Source: Acidobacteriota bacterium (GTDB lineage: Bacteria; Acidobacteriota; Terriglobia; Terriglobales; Acidobacteriaceae). Taken from it: a DNA stretch of 64,000 nt. The notes under the pieces were generated by a model. The model did no database searches. It was not told the DNA's origin and saw only the letters and a program-made list of their open reading frames with translations. The stretch is taken from the NCBI GenBank assembly GCA_021805025.1, contig JAJZGF010000004.1, forward strand, positions 24,820-88,819. The letters are read 5' to 3'. Of this stretch, positions 8,866-17,611 are shown piece after piece. The first letter of the stretch is position 1, and each line of letters opens with the position of its first letter. The translations under genes were made by a program, and so were the position numbers.

Positions 8866-9867
8866 CTAGAAGCTGTCTTTGCCGCGCGACAGGATGCTCG
8901 GTTCTTCCGGCGCGCGCAGACGCACCAGCCTGTCAATGGTGTAGGGTGTGCGCTGCTGGCTGGTGAAGTAGTGCCGCACCTGCAACTCGCCGAGCAGGCC
9001 TATGGCCAGCATCTGGATGCCGGCAAGAATCAACACGCCTGCAATGACGAACAGCGGGCCGTGCTGGTCCATCACGCTCTGGTGCGGGTTCACAATCTTC
9101 ATCGCAAGCAGGATCGCCGAGACCATGCTGCCGGAAAGAATGCCCAGCGCGCCAAAGGTGCCGAAGAAGTGAAGCGGCCTGCTCATGTACTTCAGCAGGA
9201 AGCGAATCGTGAGCAAGTCGAAGAAGACGCGGAACGTGCGCCCAATGCCGTAGTGGCTCTTGCCACGCTCGCGCATCACGTTCTTGATGGGAATCTCGCA
9301 GATGGATGCGCCATACCAACTGGCCAGCGCGGGGATGAAGCGATGCATCTCGCCGTAGAGCGGGATGTTTGTGATGACTTCGCGGCGATAGCCCTTGAAT
9401 GTCGTCCCAAAGTCGTGAATGTCCACGTCGGAGAGCTTGGCCATCAGCCAGTTGGCGCAGCGCGACGGGATGCGGCGCATGACGAAATTGTCGATGCGCT
9501 CTTTGCGCCAGCCCGAGACGACATCGTAGCCCTCTTCGAGCTTCTCAATGAAATTCGGGATTTCATTCGGGTCGTGCTGCAGGTCCCCGTCCATGGCGAA
9601 GATGAAGTCGCCCGAGGCGTGGTCAAAACCTGCTGCCAATGCTGAAGTCTGTCCAAAATTCCGGCGCAGCTTGATGACCAGAACGCGGCTGTCCACCGCG
9701 GCAATCTCTTCCAGCAGCTTGTAGGTGCGATCACTGGAGCCGTCGTCAACCAGCACCAGCTCAAAACTGTCACCCACCTGCTCCATCACCTGCTTCAGGC
9801 GAGCATACATCACGGTTACGTTTTCCTCTTCATTGTGAAAAGGAACAACGATGGAATACTTTGGCAT
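8866..9867 (-). CDS. Membrane-anchored family 2 glycosyltransferase (DPM1/GtrB type)
   Basis: A 333-residue enzyme expected to transfer a sugar from a nucleotide donor to a polyprenyl phosphate at the inner face of the membrane. The GT2 fold begins at once (YSIVVPFHNEEENV), with donor-binding LVDDGSSDRT and the metal-binding DGDLQHDP. Two transmembrane helices near residues 230-300 anchor it, as in GtrB and dolichyl-phosphate mannose synthases. ATG 9867 is chosen because the family starts there. A perfect TATAAT ends six bases before the ATG, so the transcript may be leaderless. The donor sugar is unknown. Confidence 0.88.
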   Translation of the reverse strand: MPKYSIVVPFHNEEENVTVMYARLKQVMEQVGDSFELVLVDDGSSDRTYKLLEEIAAVDSRVLVIKLRRNFGQTSALAAGFDHASGDFIFAMDGDLQHDPNEIPNFIEKLEEGYDVVSGWRKERIDNFVMRRIPSRCANWLMAKLSDVDIHDFGTTFKGYRREVITNIPLYGEMHRFIPALASWYGASICEIPIKNVMRERGKSHYGIGRTFRVFFDLLTIRFLLKYMSRPLHFFGTFGALGILSGSMVSAILLAMKIVNPHQSVMDQHGPLFVIAGVLILAGIQMLAIGLLGELQVRHYFTSQQRTPYTIDRLVRLRAPEEPSILSRGKDSF

Positions 9868-9873
9868 ACAGAT

Positions 9874-9879
9874 ATTATA
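9874..9879 (-). promoter_or_regulatory. -10 box (TATAAT) of the GT2 gene, leaderless geometry
   Basis: On the minus strand TATAAT is followed by six bases and then the ATG at 9867, placing the expected transcription start at or next to the start codon. No convincing -35 hexamer is visible at 16-18 bp. Confidence 0.45.
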
Positions 9880-9972
9880 GACGCGGCCTAAATTAAAACG
9901 GCGCAAAACATGCGCAAAACAAGCGGCTTTGTCTTCTCGCGATCAACTGCAACGGCGTCAGTGTCCTGTTCG

Positions 9973-10284
9973 CTAGCGGTCCAGCTCGTCAAGCATGCCC
10001 TGCATCTCGCTGAGGGCATGGCGGTTGCCGGTACGGGCCGCACAAGCGATGCCAGCCTTGAGGCGCGCGATGGCTTCGGGGGTGCGCTGGGCGTTGGCCA
10101 GCGTCTGCGCGGCCATAAAGTAGCCCGCGGTGTAGTCGGGGTCATTGGTCAGCAGGGTGTCAAACTCCGCCACGGCGGCGTCCGTTTCACCGCTTCCGGC
10201 CAGTTCCATGGCCACGCCGTAACGCGCAAAGCTGTTCTTCGGGTCCAGGGCGAGAATCTCCTTCAGTCCAGCGAGCTTATCCAT
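9973..10284 (-). CDS. Short tetratricopeptide-repeat protein
   Basis: A 103-residue helical protein with about two and a half TPR units (LDPKNSFARYGVAMELAGSG..., NDPDYTAGYFMAAQTLANAQ...). It is probably a cytoplasmic scaffold or chaperone-like adaptor. There is no signal peptide or other domain. The start ATG 10284 has CAGGA six bases upstream; the longer frame to 10470 overlaps the divergent thioesterase gene and is rejected. The partner is unknown. Confidence 0.75.
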   Translation of the reverse strand: MDKLAGLKEILALDPKNSFARYGVAMELAGSGETDAAVAEFDTLLTNDPDYTAGYFMAAQTLANAQRTPEAIARLKAGIACAARTGNRHALSEMQGMLDELDR

Positions 10285-10439
10285 TCCGTATCCTGAGAAC
10301 GCCTCGCGGCGGCATTTGCGTAATTGGCGTGGATTGCCGAAACTGGAACTGGCGCTCCGCTGAGCCGTCAGACGCTCCTTCATTGTAGCTGGCGGCAAGA
10401 TCGTCCTGAAGAGCCGCCGAAGAATGGAGCAAGCACGCA

Positions 10440-10985
10440 ATGAGTTCCACTGAGACCAATCCCGCAGCACGCACCGTGGCCAGCACGCAGTCCGAGATGA
10501 CAGAGATCATCCTGCCCAACGACGCCAACACACTGGGCAACCTGCTGGGCGGGCGGCTAATGCACTTCATTGACTTGACCGGCGCCATGGCGGCCTACCG
10601 GCACTCGCGCACACACGTGGTGACGGCGGCGATGGACCACATCGACTTCATTCAGCCGGTGCATGTGGGCGATCTGCTGATTTTGAAGTCCAGCGTAAAC
10701 CGCGCCTTCAACAGCTCACTCGAGGTGGGCGTCAAGGTGTGGGTGGAACATCCGCAGACCGGCACGCTGCTGCACGTGGCCAGCGCCTATCTGGTGTTTG
10801 TGGCCATTGACGAGCAGGGCCGCAAGCAGAGAATTCCCGCGCTGCTGCCGGAGACGCCGAATGAGGTACGGCGCTTCAACGACGCGCTGCGCCGCCGCGA
10901 ACATCGCGAGGCCGAGACGGCCCGCCGCATGCAGGAACGCCGCGCACAGACGGCCCGGCCCAATGAAACAGGCGCGCGCGCATAA
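10440..10985 (+). CDS. Acyl-CoA thioesterase, hotdog fold (YciA/BFIT-like)
   Basis: A 181-residue cytosolic enzyme expected to hydrolyse acyl-CoA to free fatty acid and CoA. The hotdog signature N-x-LGGRLMHFIDLTGAMAA, with the active-site Asp, starts near residue 33. THVVTAAMDHIDFIQPV and the beta-sheet with ASAYLVFVAID follow. The C-terminal ~40 residues are a charged Arg/Glu/Ala helix longer than in YciA. GGAG lies upstream of the ATG. The Mrp-type ATPase gene follows after 55 nt and may share the transcript. Confidence 0.85.
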   Translation: MSSTETNPAARTVASTQSEMTEIILPNDANTLGNLLGGRLMHFIDLTGAMAAYRHSRTHVVTAAMDHIDFIQPVHVGDLLILKSSVNRAFNSSLEVGVKVWVEHPQTGTLLHVASAYLVFVAIDEQGRKQRIPALLPETPNEVRRFNDALRRREHREAETARRMQERRAQTARPNETGARA

Positions 10986-11040
10986 GGTTCAACAAAATGA
11001 ATCTGCAACAATGGAATGGAAGAAGGAGTAATCAGACACA

Positions 11041-11871
11041 ATGGCTCATTCACCCGCCATGCCCTCGCCCGTCGCACTGCCGGGCGTTTCAAAAATCGTC
11101 GCAATCGGCTCCGGCAAGGGCGGAGTAGGCAAGACCACCGTCGCCGTCAACCTGGCCATTGCGCTATCGCGGCTGGGCCAGCGTGTAGGGCTCATTGACG
11201 CGGACATCTACGGCCCCAACGTGCCGCTGATGATGGGTTCGACGCAACAACCGCGCATCGGCCCGGACAATCAGATTCAGCCGAATGACACCCACGGCGT
11301 CAAGACGATCTCCATTGGCTACATCTCGCCGGGCGACAAGCCGCTGGTGATGCGCGGACCCATGTTGCATCAGATCATCCGGCAGTTTCTGCAACAGGTG
11401 AACTGGGGCGAACTCGACTACCTCATCGTCGATCTGCCGCCGGGAACAGGCGATGTGGTCATCTCGCTGGTGCAGACCGTGCCGCTGACGGGCGCGGTCG
11501 TTGTCTCCACGCCGAGCGATGTGAGCCTGCAGGACGCGCGCAAGGCGCTGGAGATGTTTGCACAGGTGAACGTCGAGGTGATCGGCATTGTCGAGAATAT
11601 GAGCCACTTCACCTGCCCGCACTGCCACGAGGTAATTGACATCTTCTCCAAGGGCGGCGCGGAGCGCACGGCGAAGCAGTTCAACATTCCCTTCCTCGGT
11701 TCGATTGAGCTGATCCCGGCCATTCGCGAGGGCGGCGACCGCGGCCTTCCCGTCTCTCTGGCTGGCCCCAAGAGCCCGCAGGCCGCGGAGTTCTTCACCG
11801 TGGCGCAGAAGCTGATGGAACGCGCCGAAGCTGCGGCTGCCGCGGCGAACGACGTACTCGAAATCAGCTAA
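11041..11871 (+). CDS. mrp: Mrp/NBP35-family ATP-binding iron-sulfur carrier
   Basis: A 276-residue cytosolic P-loop ATPase that carries and delivers Fe-S clusters to apoproteins. The deviant Walker A GSGKGGVGKTT is at residues 23-33, DADIYGPN and DLPPGTGD follow, and the cluster-binding CPHC is at residues 192-195. The N-terminal DUF59/MIP18 domain found in many bacterial Mrp proteins is missing, so this is the short form. AAGGAG lies upstream of the ATG, at rather long spacing (12 nt). The gene ends at a strong convergent hairpin. Confidence 0.92.
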   Translation: MAHSPAMPSPVALPGVSKIVAIGSGKGGVGKTTVAVNLAIALSRLGQRVGLIDADIYGPNVPLMMGSTQQPRIGPDNQIQPNDTHGVKTISIGYISPGDKPLVMRGPMLHQIIRQFLQQVNWGELDYLIVDLPPGTGDVVISLVQTVPLTGAVVVSTPSDVSLQDARKALEMFAQVNVEVIGIVENMSHFTCPHCHEVIDIFSKGGAERTAKQFNIPFLGSIELIPAIREGGDRGLPVSLAGPKSPQAAEFFTVAQKLMERAEAAAAAANDVLEIS

Positions 11872-11889
11872 GCCCTTCCGGCAAGAGCG

Positions 11890-11925
11890 ATTCCCTTGAG
11901 CCTCCAGAGTGAGGCCCAAGGGAAT
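11890..11925. terminator. Bidirectional hairpin between convergent mrp and hydrolase genes
   Basis: ATTCCCTTG-A-GCCTC, loop CAGAGT, GAGGC-C-CAAGGGAAT makes 14 pairs with a single A/C mismatch. It lies between two convergent stops (11871 and 11965). No long T-run follows on either strand, so it may act as a mixed terminator or as a 3' end stabiliser. Confidence 0.55.
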
Positions 11926-11964
11926 GCAAAACAGGCTCCGCATGGCAGACCCGCGCGGACGAGG

Positions 11965-13992
11965 CTACTTCGTGGCCAGGGACCACTCCTGCTCGCCGCG
12001 CTGCAGCAGGGACGCGCGATCTTCGGGCAGAATCCATCGCTGGGTGACCAATGCATCAACGGCACTTCCGTACTGGTTGAGATAGTCCTCGCGGTCCCGG
12101 TAGCGCTCTGCAATGGACTTGCGCGGATCGCCTGTCTTCTCGCGATCCGCTGCCGTTTTGGGGAATGGAAGGTAGGAGCCTTCAAAAGAAACACGCTGAT
12201 CGGGCGCGCCAATCGAGGGGTCACGCAGATTCCATCCGGTGTAGGTGGCCAGAGGAACAGAGACCGCAGGCAAACGCACGCCATCGCGGTCGTTCCCGTC
12301 CGCGTCCACCTGGGGCACAAGCACAGGGAAAAACCTGCCAATCTTCGGCGGCTGAATGTTGAGGATTCCCTGTCTCCAGTTCGGGCCGAAGTCCAGACGA
12401 TACCCTTCGTTGGCCTCGTGCGGCTGATTCACGCCGGGGATGGATGGAAATGCATACTTGCTCAACGACACGAGGGTTCCGTCAGCGATCTTTGGATAGC
12501 TGCTCGGAGGCGGCAGCGTGTTGGTACGCACCCACGCATCCATGTTGGCAATCATCGCTCTCCAGAAGAACTGGATGGGCAGCGGCGACTCGGGCTCCTG
12601 CCCGATGAGATCCCGCGGTCCTTCAAGTCGAGGACGCGACGGAAACGGGCCTGTGCCGTGTTGAAGGCCGGTGAAGTGATAGATGCGAACGTTGTCCGAG
12701 ATCGGCACGTCGCGCTTGCCGTCGGCGCTCACGTGAATCAACGCCGCCGCGCGGCCCCAATACTCATAGGAAGTGAGAGAAAGAAAGATTCTGGGTACAA
12801 CCTTCTCCGCTGTGGACCGGTCGAGCAATCCGCCCGTTTCTCCTGTTACAGGGTCGTTCTCCGGCAGATCGGTGAAGGGAAAGATGTCTACCGGGAAAAG
12901 CACAGATGAGGTAGGCTGTGCGTCGCGCGAAGGCTGCGCAAAGCGATAGTTGAAGCTGCCCCGGCCCGCTCCCGCCACATGAGCAAGAACTCCGTCGAGC
13001 GCCATTCTGCCTTCTTCGTCGGCATTGAATCCCTCATAGAGCATGTCGCGCAGGAAACGCCCGTCTTGCGAGATGCCCTCGCCATAGACGCGCTTAACGG
13101 GCGTTACGGCAGCGGGATCGTGCTTGGCATACGAAGCAAAGTCCCGCATGGCGGCCAAGCCTCCGCCCGCGACCACAGGGTCGGCCACGACGTAGACGTA
13201 TTCATAGATTTTGCCGGGCTGAAAGCCGCCGTTCAGGTGGATGAACCGATCGCTGGGTACGAGCTTGCCGTCCAGAGTATGCGCGAACTGCCACTCGGCG
13301 CGGGGGATCAGGGTCCGCTGCGCGTCGCGCGAATCTCGAACGGTGAGCACATTGCGCGGATCGTCGGGCGCGGCGACAGGATATTCGCTCCCGCCAATAC
13401 GGCCGACGATGAGGTGCCCCAGGGGAATCTCGGGCATCGGCTGCGCGGGCATCAGGTCGCCCCGCAGCAAGCCGGTGATGGTCTTGCCGTTCTCTTTCGC
13501 CACCGGCGCATAGAATCGCAATGCGCCGGGGCCGTCGGCGTCCCACTGCCACCCCAGGCTTACGATGGTGAAGCCGTTGCGCAGCAGCCAGCCGTCTCCC
13601 GCGTCCTTTGCAAGATCCCAGTCGCCGCCGTCTACCAGGGCAATGATGTGCCCGCGGCCCCGATTGGGAACCTCCAGAATCATCGAGCCGTTGCCCTTCA
13701 CTGCATCCTTCGGGCGCACCGCAATAAAGTCCGAAGAGAACTCGACTTCGCCGTTACGCAGGTTCACCGCGTTGCGAAGATCGACGATGTTCCGGTTGTG
13801 CGGGTTGTCCACAGGGAGAGAGAAAATGACCCGCCCGGTGATGCGCTCATAGGCGCCTGCAGCGCCGAATGCCCTGCCGTTCAGCACATCGGTACGGGAA
13901 GCAATCTCGACGCGCACGACGCGCGCAGCAAGCGGCACGCTCGCGAAAGCGAGAGTCAGAAGGGAAAGACACGCAAAGGGTCGCACGCGCAT
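11965..13992 (-). CDS. Exported alpha/beta-hydrolase-domain protein (675 aa)
   Basis: A secreted protein with a signal peptide (about residues 1-23, ...ASVPLAA|R). It resembles the large alpha/beta hydrolase domain proteins common in acidobacteria and sphingomonads (Pfam Abhydrolase_10-like). Early landmarks are EVPNRGRGH, DWDLAKDAGDGWLLRNGFTIVSLGWQWD and ARAEWQFA-like segments; later ones are YEYVYVVADPVVAGGGLAAMRDFASYAKHD and the DG...DVPISDNVRIYHFTGLQHG region. The substrate is not known and I cannot assign the nucleophile with confidence. ATG 13992 gives a proper signal peptide. GlgE lies 151 nt upstream on the same strand. Confidence 0.75.
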   Translation of the reverse strand: MRVRPFACLSLLTLAFASVPLAARVVRVEIASRTDVLNGRAFGAAGAYERITGRVIFSLPVDNPHNRNIVDLRNAVNLRNGEVEFSSDFIAVRPKDAVKGNGSMILEVPNRGRGHIIALVDGGDWDLAKDAGDGWLLRNGFTIVSLGWQWDADGPGALRFYAPVAKENGKTITGLLRGDLMPAQPMPEIPLGHLIVGRIGGSEYPVAAPDDPRNVLTVRDSRDAQRTLIPRAEWQFAHTLDGKLVPSDRFIHLNGGFQPGKIYEYVYVVADPVVAGGGLAAMRDFASYAKHDPAAVTPVKRVYGEGISQDGRFLRDMLYEGFNADEEGRMALDGVLAHVAGAGRGSFNYRFAQPSRDAQPTSSVLFPVDIFPFTDLPENDPVTGETGGLLDRSTAEKVVPRIFLSLTSYEYWGRAAALIHVSADGKRDVPISDNVRIYHFTGLQHGTGPFPSRPRLEGPRDLIGQEPESPLPIQFFWRAMIANMDAWVRTNTLPPPSSYPKIADGTLVSLSKYAFPSIPGVNQPHEANEGYRLDFGPNWRQGILNIQPPKIGRFFPVLVPQVDADGNDRDGVRLPAVSVPLATYTGWNLRDPSIGAPDQRVSFEGSYLPFPKTAADREKTGDPRKSIAERYRDREDYLNQYGSAVDALVTQRWILPEDRASLLQRGEQEWSLATK

Positions 13993-14143
13993 GGCTGGAA
14001 GAGTAGCACCCCGCGCAGACCGAAAGCGAAAGGATAGTGTGCGATCATGTGCGCGGGTTCAGCGTTGCGTCGTCCGCGTTCAGTGCGCAAGAGGGGGACG
14101 CACCTCCGGCCTCGCCCCTCCGGCTTTTGTCGCTCTGGGCCGC

Positions 14144-16141
14144 TTACAGGAAATACTCGAAGTCCGCTTCGACCTTCATGCGGCGGTGGATCTTGAAGAT
14201 GTGCCCGGCCTGGCGCGATGGATTCAGCTCCACGTAGTTGCGCGGCCCGTGCCACAGGTAGCGCTCGCCGGTGAGCAGGTCCTCTGCCTCATAGCCGCGG
14301 TCATAGGGAATCTCGAGTTCGCCGAGCGGCAGAGAAACAAAGCCGGACTGCGTGTGGTGCGGGTCGAGGTTAACGACCATGAGCAGCAGGTTCGAGCGGT
14401 CCTCTGACTCCTTGGTGTAGCAGATGAGCTGATCGTTTTCCGTAAAGTGGAAGCGCAGTGACCAGTCTCCCTGCAGCGCCTCATTCCCGTTGCGAATTGC
14501 GTTCACGGTTGCAACGAGCGGCCTCAGGCTGTGCGGGCGGTCCAGGTCCCAGTGGCGGATCTCGTACTTCTCTGAGTCGAGATACTCCTCACTCCCCTGG
14601 CGCACGGGCTTGTGCTCCATCAGTTCAAAAGCAGGTCCATAGATGCCGTAGTTCGCGCCGAGCGTAGCCGCGAGCAGCAGACGAATCGAAAACGCAGCAC
14701 GTCCGCCAATCTGCAAAAACTCAGTGAGAATGTCCGGCGTGTTCGGCCACTGGTTCGGGCGGAAGAACTCGCGCACCGGGGTTTGAGTCAGCTCGGTGAG
14801 ATAGGCTGTCAATTCACCCTTTGCGTTGCGCCACGGGAAGTATGTATACGACTGGCTGAAGCCAAGCTTCGCGAGACGATACATGATCTTGGGCCGCGTG
14901 AACGCCTCCGCCAAAAAGAGCACTTCCGGATGGTCCCGCTTGATCGCGGTGATGCACCACTCCCAGAAGGGAAAGGCTTTGGTGTGCGGGTTGTCGACGC
15001 GGAAGATGGTGACGCCTTGCGCAATCCAGTACTCAAATACGCCCTTCAGCTCCTGCCACATTCCCGTCCAGTCTTCGCTCTCAAAATCGAAGGGATAGAT
15101 GTCCTGATATTTCTTCGGCGGATTCTCCGCATACTGAATCGTTCCATCGGGCCGCTTGCGAAACCAGTTCTCGTGCTCACTTACATATGGATGATCGGGC
15201 GCGGTCTGGAATGCGATGTCCATGGCGACAGAGAGATTGAGCTGCTGCGCCTTCGCAACAAAGCGCCGGAAGTCATCCAGTGTGCCCAGCGCAGGCAGGA
15301 TGGACTTGTGGCCGCCTTCTGCCGATCCGATGGCCCACGGGCTGCCCTGATCGCCGGGCTTCGACTCGGGGTTGTTGTTGGGGCCTTTGCGAAAGGTGCG
15401 CCCGATGGGATGAATCGGCGGCATGTAAACAACGTTGAAGCCCATCTCCGCGATGTAGGGCAGCCGGCGCTCGCAGTCGGCAAAGGTGCCGTGCTGGCCT
15501 GGCTGCTGTGCCGTAGAGCGCGGAAAAAACTCATACCAGGAGCTGAACCGCGCGCGGACCGGCTCGACAACGATCTTCACTTCGCGGTCGGACTCGGTGG
15601 CGTAGCGCTTGTCGGGATAGCGCTGCACCAGCTCATGCAGTGTTTGGTCCGTCGCATGGATGCGCAGATCCTTTGCCGCCTTGCCTGACCGCAATACTTG
15701 CGCGCGCTCGCGCAGCCACATGGCGTCCGCTCCGGTAGCGCGATCCGCTGTTTCGCTGATGAGATCCGCCCCGATGAGATAGTCAACTGGCGCATCGGAG
15801 CCCGCCTTGATGCGCTTGAGCAGCGCCACGCGCCATGTCTCAAAGTGGTCCACCCAGCCCAGCACCTTGAAGCCGTAGCGGCCCAGCTCGCTCACGCGAA
15901 ACGCAGCGGTCCAACGGTCGTTGACCAGAGGGCCCATGGGAATCTCGGTCCATTCGTCCGAGCCCTCGCGATGCGCCAGCAGCGACGCAGCAATCGAGTC
16001 ATGCCCGTCGGTGAAGATGTCGGCCTCGACGCGCACCTGGTCGCCGACGGTGCGCTTGGCCGGAAAGCGTCCCGCGTCTACCTCCGGAGAGATGGCTTCA
16101 ATTACAACGCGCTTGCGTCCGTCTTTGGGAGTGTGGCTCAT
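14144..16141 (-). CDS. glgE: Alpha-1,4-glucan:maltose-1-phosphate maltosyltransferase
   Basis: A 665-residue GH13 enzyme that extends alpha-1,4-glucan with maltosyl units from maltose-1-phosphate. The N-terminal immunoglobulin-like domain (RVEADIFTDGHDSIAA) precedes the TIM barrel. The expected nucleophile is Asp383 in FRVDNPHTKAF, with the acid/base Glu412 in FLAEAFTRP; their 29-residue spacing fits GlgE. The C-terminal beta domain ends ...KVEADFEYFL. ATG 16141 begins at the family start (MSHTPKDGRKRVVIE); the longer frame runs into glgM. It is 86 nt downstream of the glgM-type synthase on the same strand, which would supply maltose-1-phosphate. Confidence 0.95.
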   Translation of the reverse strand: MSHTPKDGRKRVVIEAISPEVDAGRFPAKRTVGDQVRVEADIFTDGHDSIAASLLAHREGSDEWTEIPMGPLVNDRWTAAFRVSELGRYGFKVLGWVDHFETWRVALLKRIKAGSDAPVDYLIGADLISETADRATGADAMWLRERAQVLRSGKAAKDLRIHATDQTLHELVQRYPDKRYATESDREVKIVVEPVRARFSSWYEFFPRSTAQQPGQHGTFADCERRLPYIAEMGFNVVYMPPIHPIGRTFRKGPNNNPESKPGDQGSPWAIGSAEGGHKSILPALGTLDDFRRFVAKAQQLNLSVAMDIAFQTAPDHPYVSEHENWFRKRPDGTIQYAENPPKKYQDIYPFDFESEDWTGMWQELKGVFEYWIAQGVTIFRVDNPHTKAFPFWEWCITAIKRDHPEVLFLAEAFTRPKIMYRLAKLGFSQSYTYFPWRNAKGELTAYLTELTQTPVREFFRPNQWPNTPDILTEFLQIGGRAAFSIRLLLAATLGANYGIYGPAFELMEHKPVRQGSEEYLDSEKYEIRHWDLDRPHSLRPLVATVNAIRNGNEALQGDWSLRFHFTENDQLICYTKESEDRSNLLLMVVNLDPHHTQSGFVSLPLGELEIPYDRGYEAEDLLTGERYLWHGPRNYVELNPSRQAGHIFKIHRRMKVEADFEYFL

Positions 16142-16227
16142 GGCGTTCGTTCGTCCTTCGTGTTTACAGGCTCTCAGGCAATCGCATCGCAGCTCCGCGT
16201 GGCGCTTCGATGCGGAAAAGGTCTCTG

Positions 16228-17457
16228 TTACTTGTGCGCGCTCCGTTTGCGCTCTTCGATGAGCTGCGCATAGAGCGCGATGGTCTGGTGTGCGATGGCA
16301 GTCCAACTGAAGGTCTCTTCCACCCGGCGGCGGCCCGCCTCGCCAAAACGACGGCACTTCTCCGGATCGACGAGCATCTGATTGAGCCGCGCGGCCAGAT
16401 CGCGCGCAAACTTCTCCGGATCGCGCGGAAAGCTGGTCACCGGATCGGCATCGAAAGGAACAAGATAGCCGGTTTCGCCCTCGACGACGACTTCCTTGAT
16501 GCCGCCCGTGGCGCTGGCCACGACAGGCGCGCGGCAGGCCATGGCTTCAAGGTTGATGATGCCGAATGGCTCGTAGACCGATGGGCAGCAGAAGACCCGT
16601 GCGTTCGAGTAGAGCTGAATCGCTTCCTGCTTGGTGACCATCTTCTCGATCCACACAATGCGCGGATGCGCCTTGCGCGCTTCTTCCACTTTGCCGCGCA
16701 GCTCGGCGGCAATCTCCGGCGTATCCGGCGCGCCCGCGCAGAGCACGACCTGAGTCTCCGGCGGCAGATAGCGGATAGCATCGACCAGATGCGTCACGCC
16801 CTTTTGCCGCGTGATGCGCCCGACAAAGAGGATGTACGGCACTGCGGGATCGACGCCGTAATCGGTGAGCGCTTTCGTCTCGCTGGTCTTCTGATACTCG
16901 TTCAGATCGATGCCGTTGTAGATGACGTGAATGCGGGCCGGGTCCACATCGGGATACGCGCGTTGAATATCGGCCTTGGTTCCTTGCGAAACAGCAATAA
17001 TGGCGTCAGCGTCCAGCATCGCGGTGCGTTCCATCCACGAGCTCATCGCGTAGCCGCTGCCAAGTTGCTCCGCCTTCCATGCGCGCAGCGGTTCCAGCGA
17101 GTGCGTGGTCAGCACGAACGGCACACTGTAGAGCTTCTTGGCAAGGAAGCCCGCCATAGAGACGTACCAGGTATGCGTGTGGACGACATCCACGCCTGCG
17201 AGCGCCTTCACCTGCGTGAGATTCAGGCTCAGCGCCTCGAGCGCGCCTTTGAATTTGCCTTCCGTCCCGTTGGTGATTTCAGGCCACGGCTCGGCGCCGC
17301 GCACATGCAGGTTGCCGTGGTCGCCGTGCTGCGGACCCCAGCAATGGACCTCAACTTCAATCTCTCTGGCGAGCTCGCGGCTCAGATAATCGACGTGCAC
17401 TCCTGCGCCGCCATAGACCTGCGGCGGGTACTCGCGTGTGAACAGGCCTACTCGCAA
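16228..17457 (-). CDS. glgM: GT4 glycogen synthase / maltose-1-phosphate synthase
   Basis: A 409-residue GT4 enzyme of the actinobacterial-type glycogen synthase group. It opens LRVGLFTREYPPQVYGGAGVH, has FVGRITRQKGVTHL at the start of the C-terminal Rossmann domain, and the donor-site ESxxEPFGIINLEAMAC-like stretch (YEPFGIINLEAMACRAPVV). Members of this group condense ADP-glucose with glucose-1-phosphate to maltose-1-phosphate, or elongate glycogen. The start is TTG 17457, with GGGAGG seven bases upstream; this is exactly where the family begins. The longer frame overlaps threonine aldolase and is rejected. Neighbouring glgE supports the GlgM role. Confidence 0.9.
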   Translation of the reverse strand: MRVGLFTREYPPQVYGGAGVHVDYLSRELAREIEVEVHCWGPQHGDHGNLHVRGAEPWPEITNGTEGKFKGALEALSLNLTQVKALAGVDVVHTHTWYVSMAGFLAKKLYSVPFVLTTHSLEPLRAWKAEQLGSGYAMSSWMERTAMLDADAIIAVSQGTKADIQRAYPDVDPARIHVIYNGIDLNEYQKTSETKALTDYGVDPAVPYILFVGRITRQKGVTHLVDAIRYLPPETQVVLCAGAPDTPEIAAELRGKVEEARKAHPRIVWIEKMVTKQEAIQLYSNARVFCCPSVYEPFGIINLEAMACRAPVVASATGGIKEVVVEGETGYLVPFDADPVTSFPRDPEKFARDLAARLNQMLVDPEKCRRFGEAGRRRVEETFSWTAIAHQTIALYAQLIEERKRSAHK

Positions 17458-17611
17458 TTCTTTTCCTCCCGCCGGATCCGGCGCTACGGTCAGAGTGGCA
17501 AGCTCTGCTTCAGGTGCGCGCGGAGCCTGGGGTTGAGTCCGTCGGTGCAGCGCGTCGCGGATGAGTGTATTCCGTGGCGGCAGGAGGCGCAAGAGCCTCG
17601 CAGGCTTCCGT

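Noticed and set aside
12979..14037. 352-residue plus-strand frame opposite the alpha/beta-hydrolase gene
   Set aside because: No family resemblance, and the opposing gene has a signal peptide and recognisable conserved segments.
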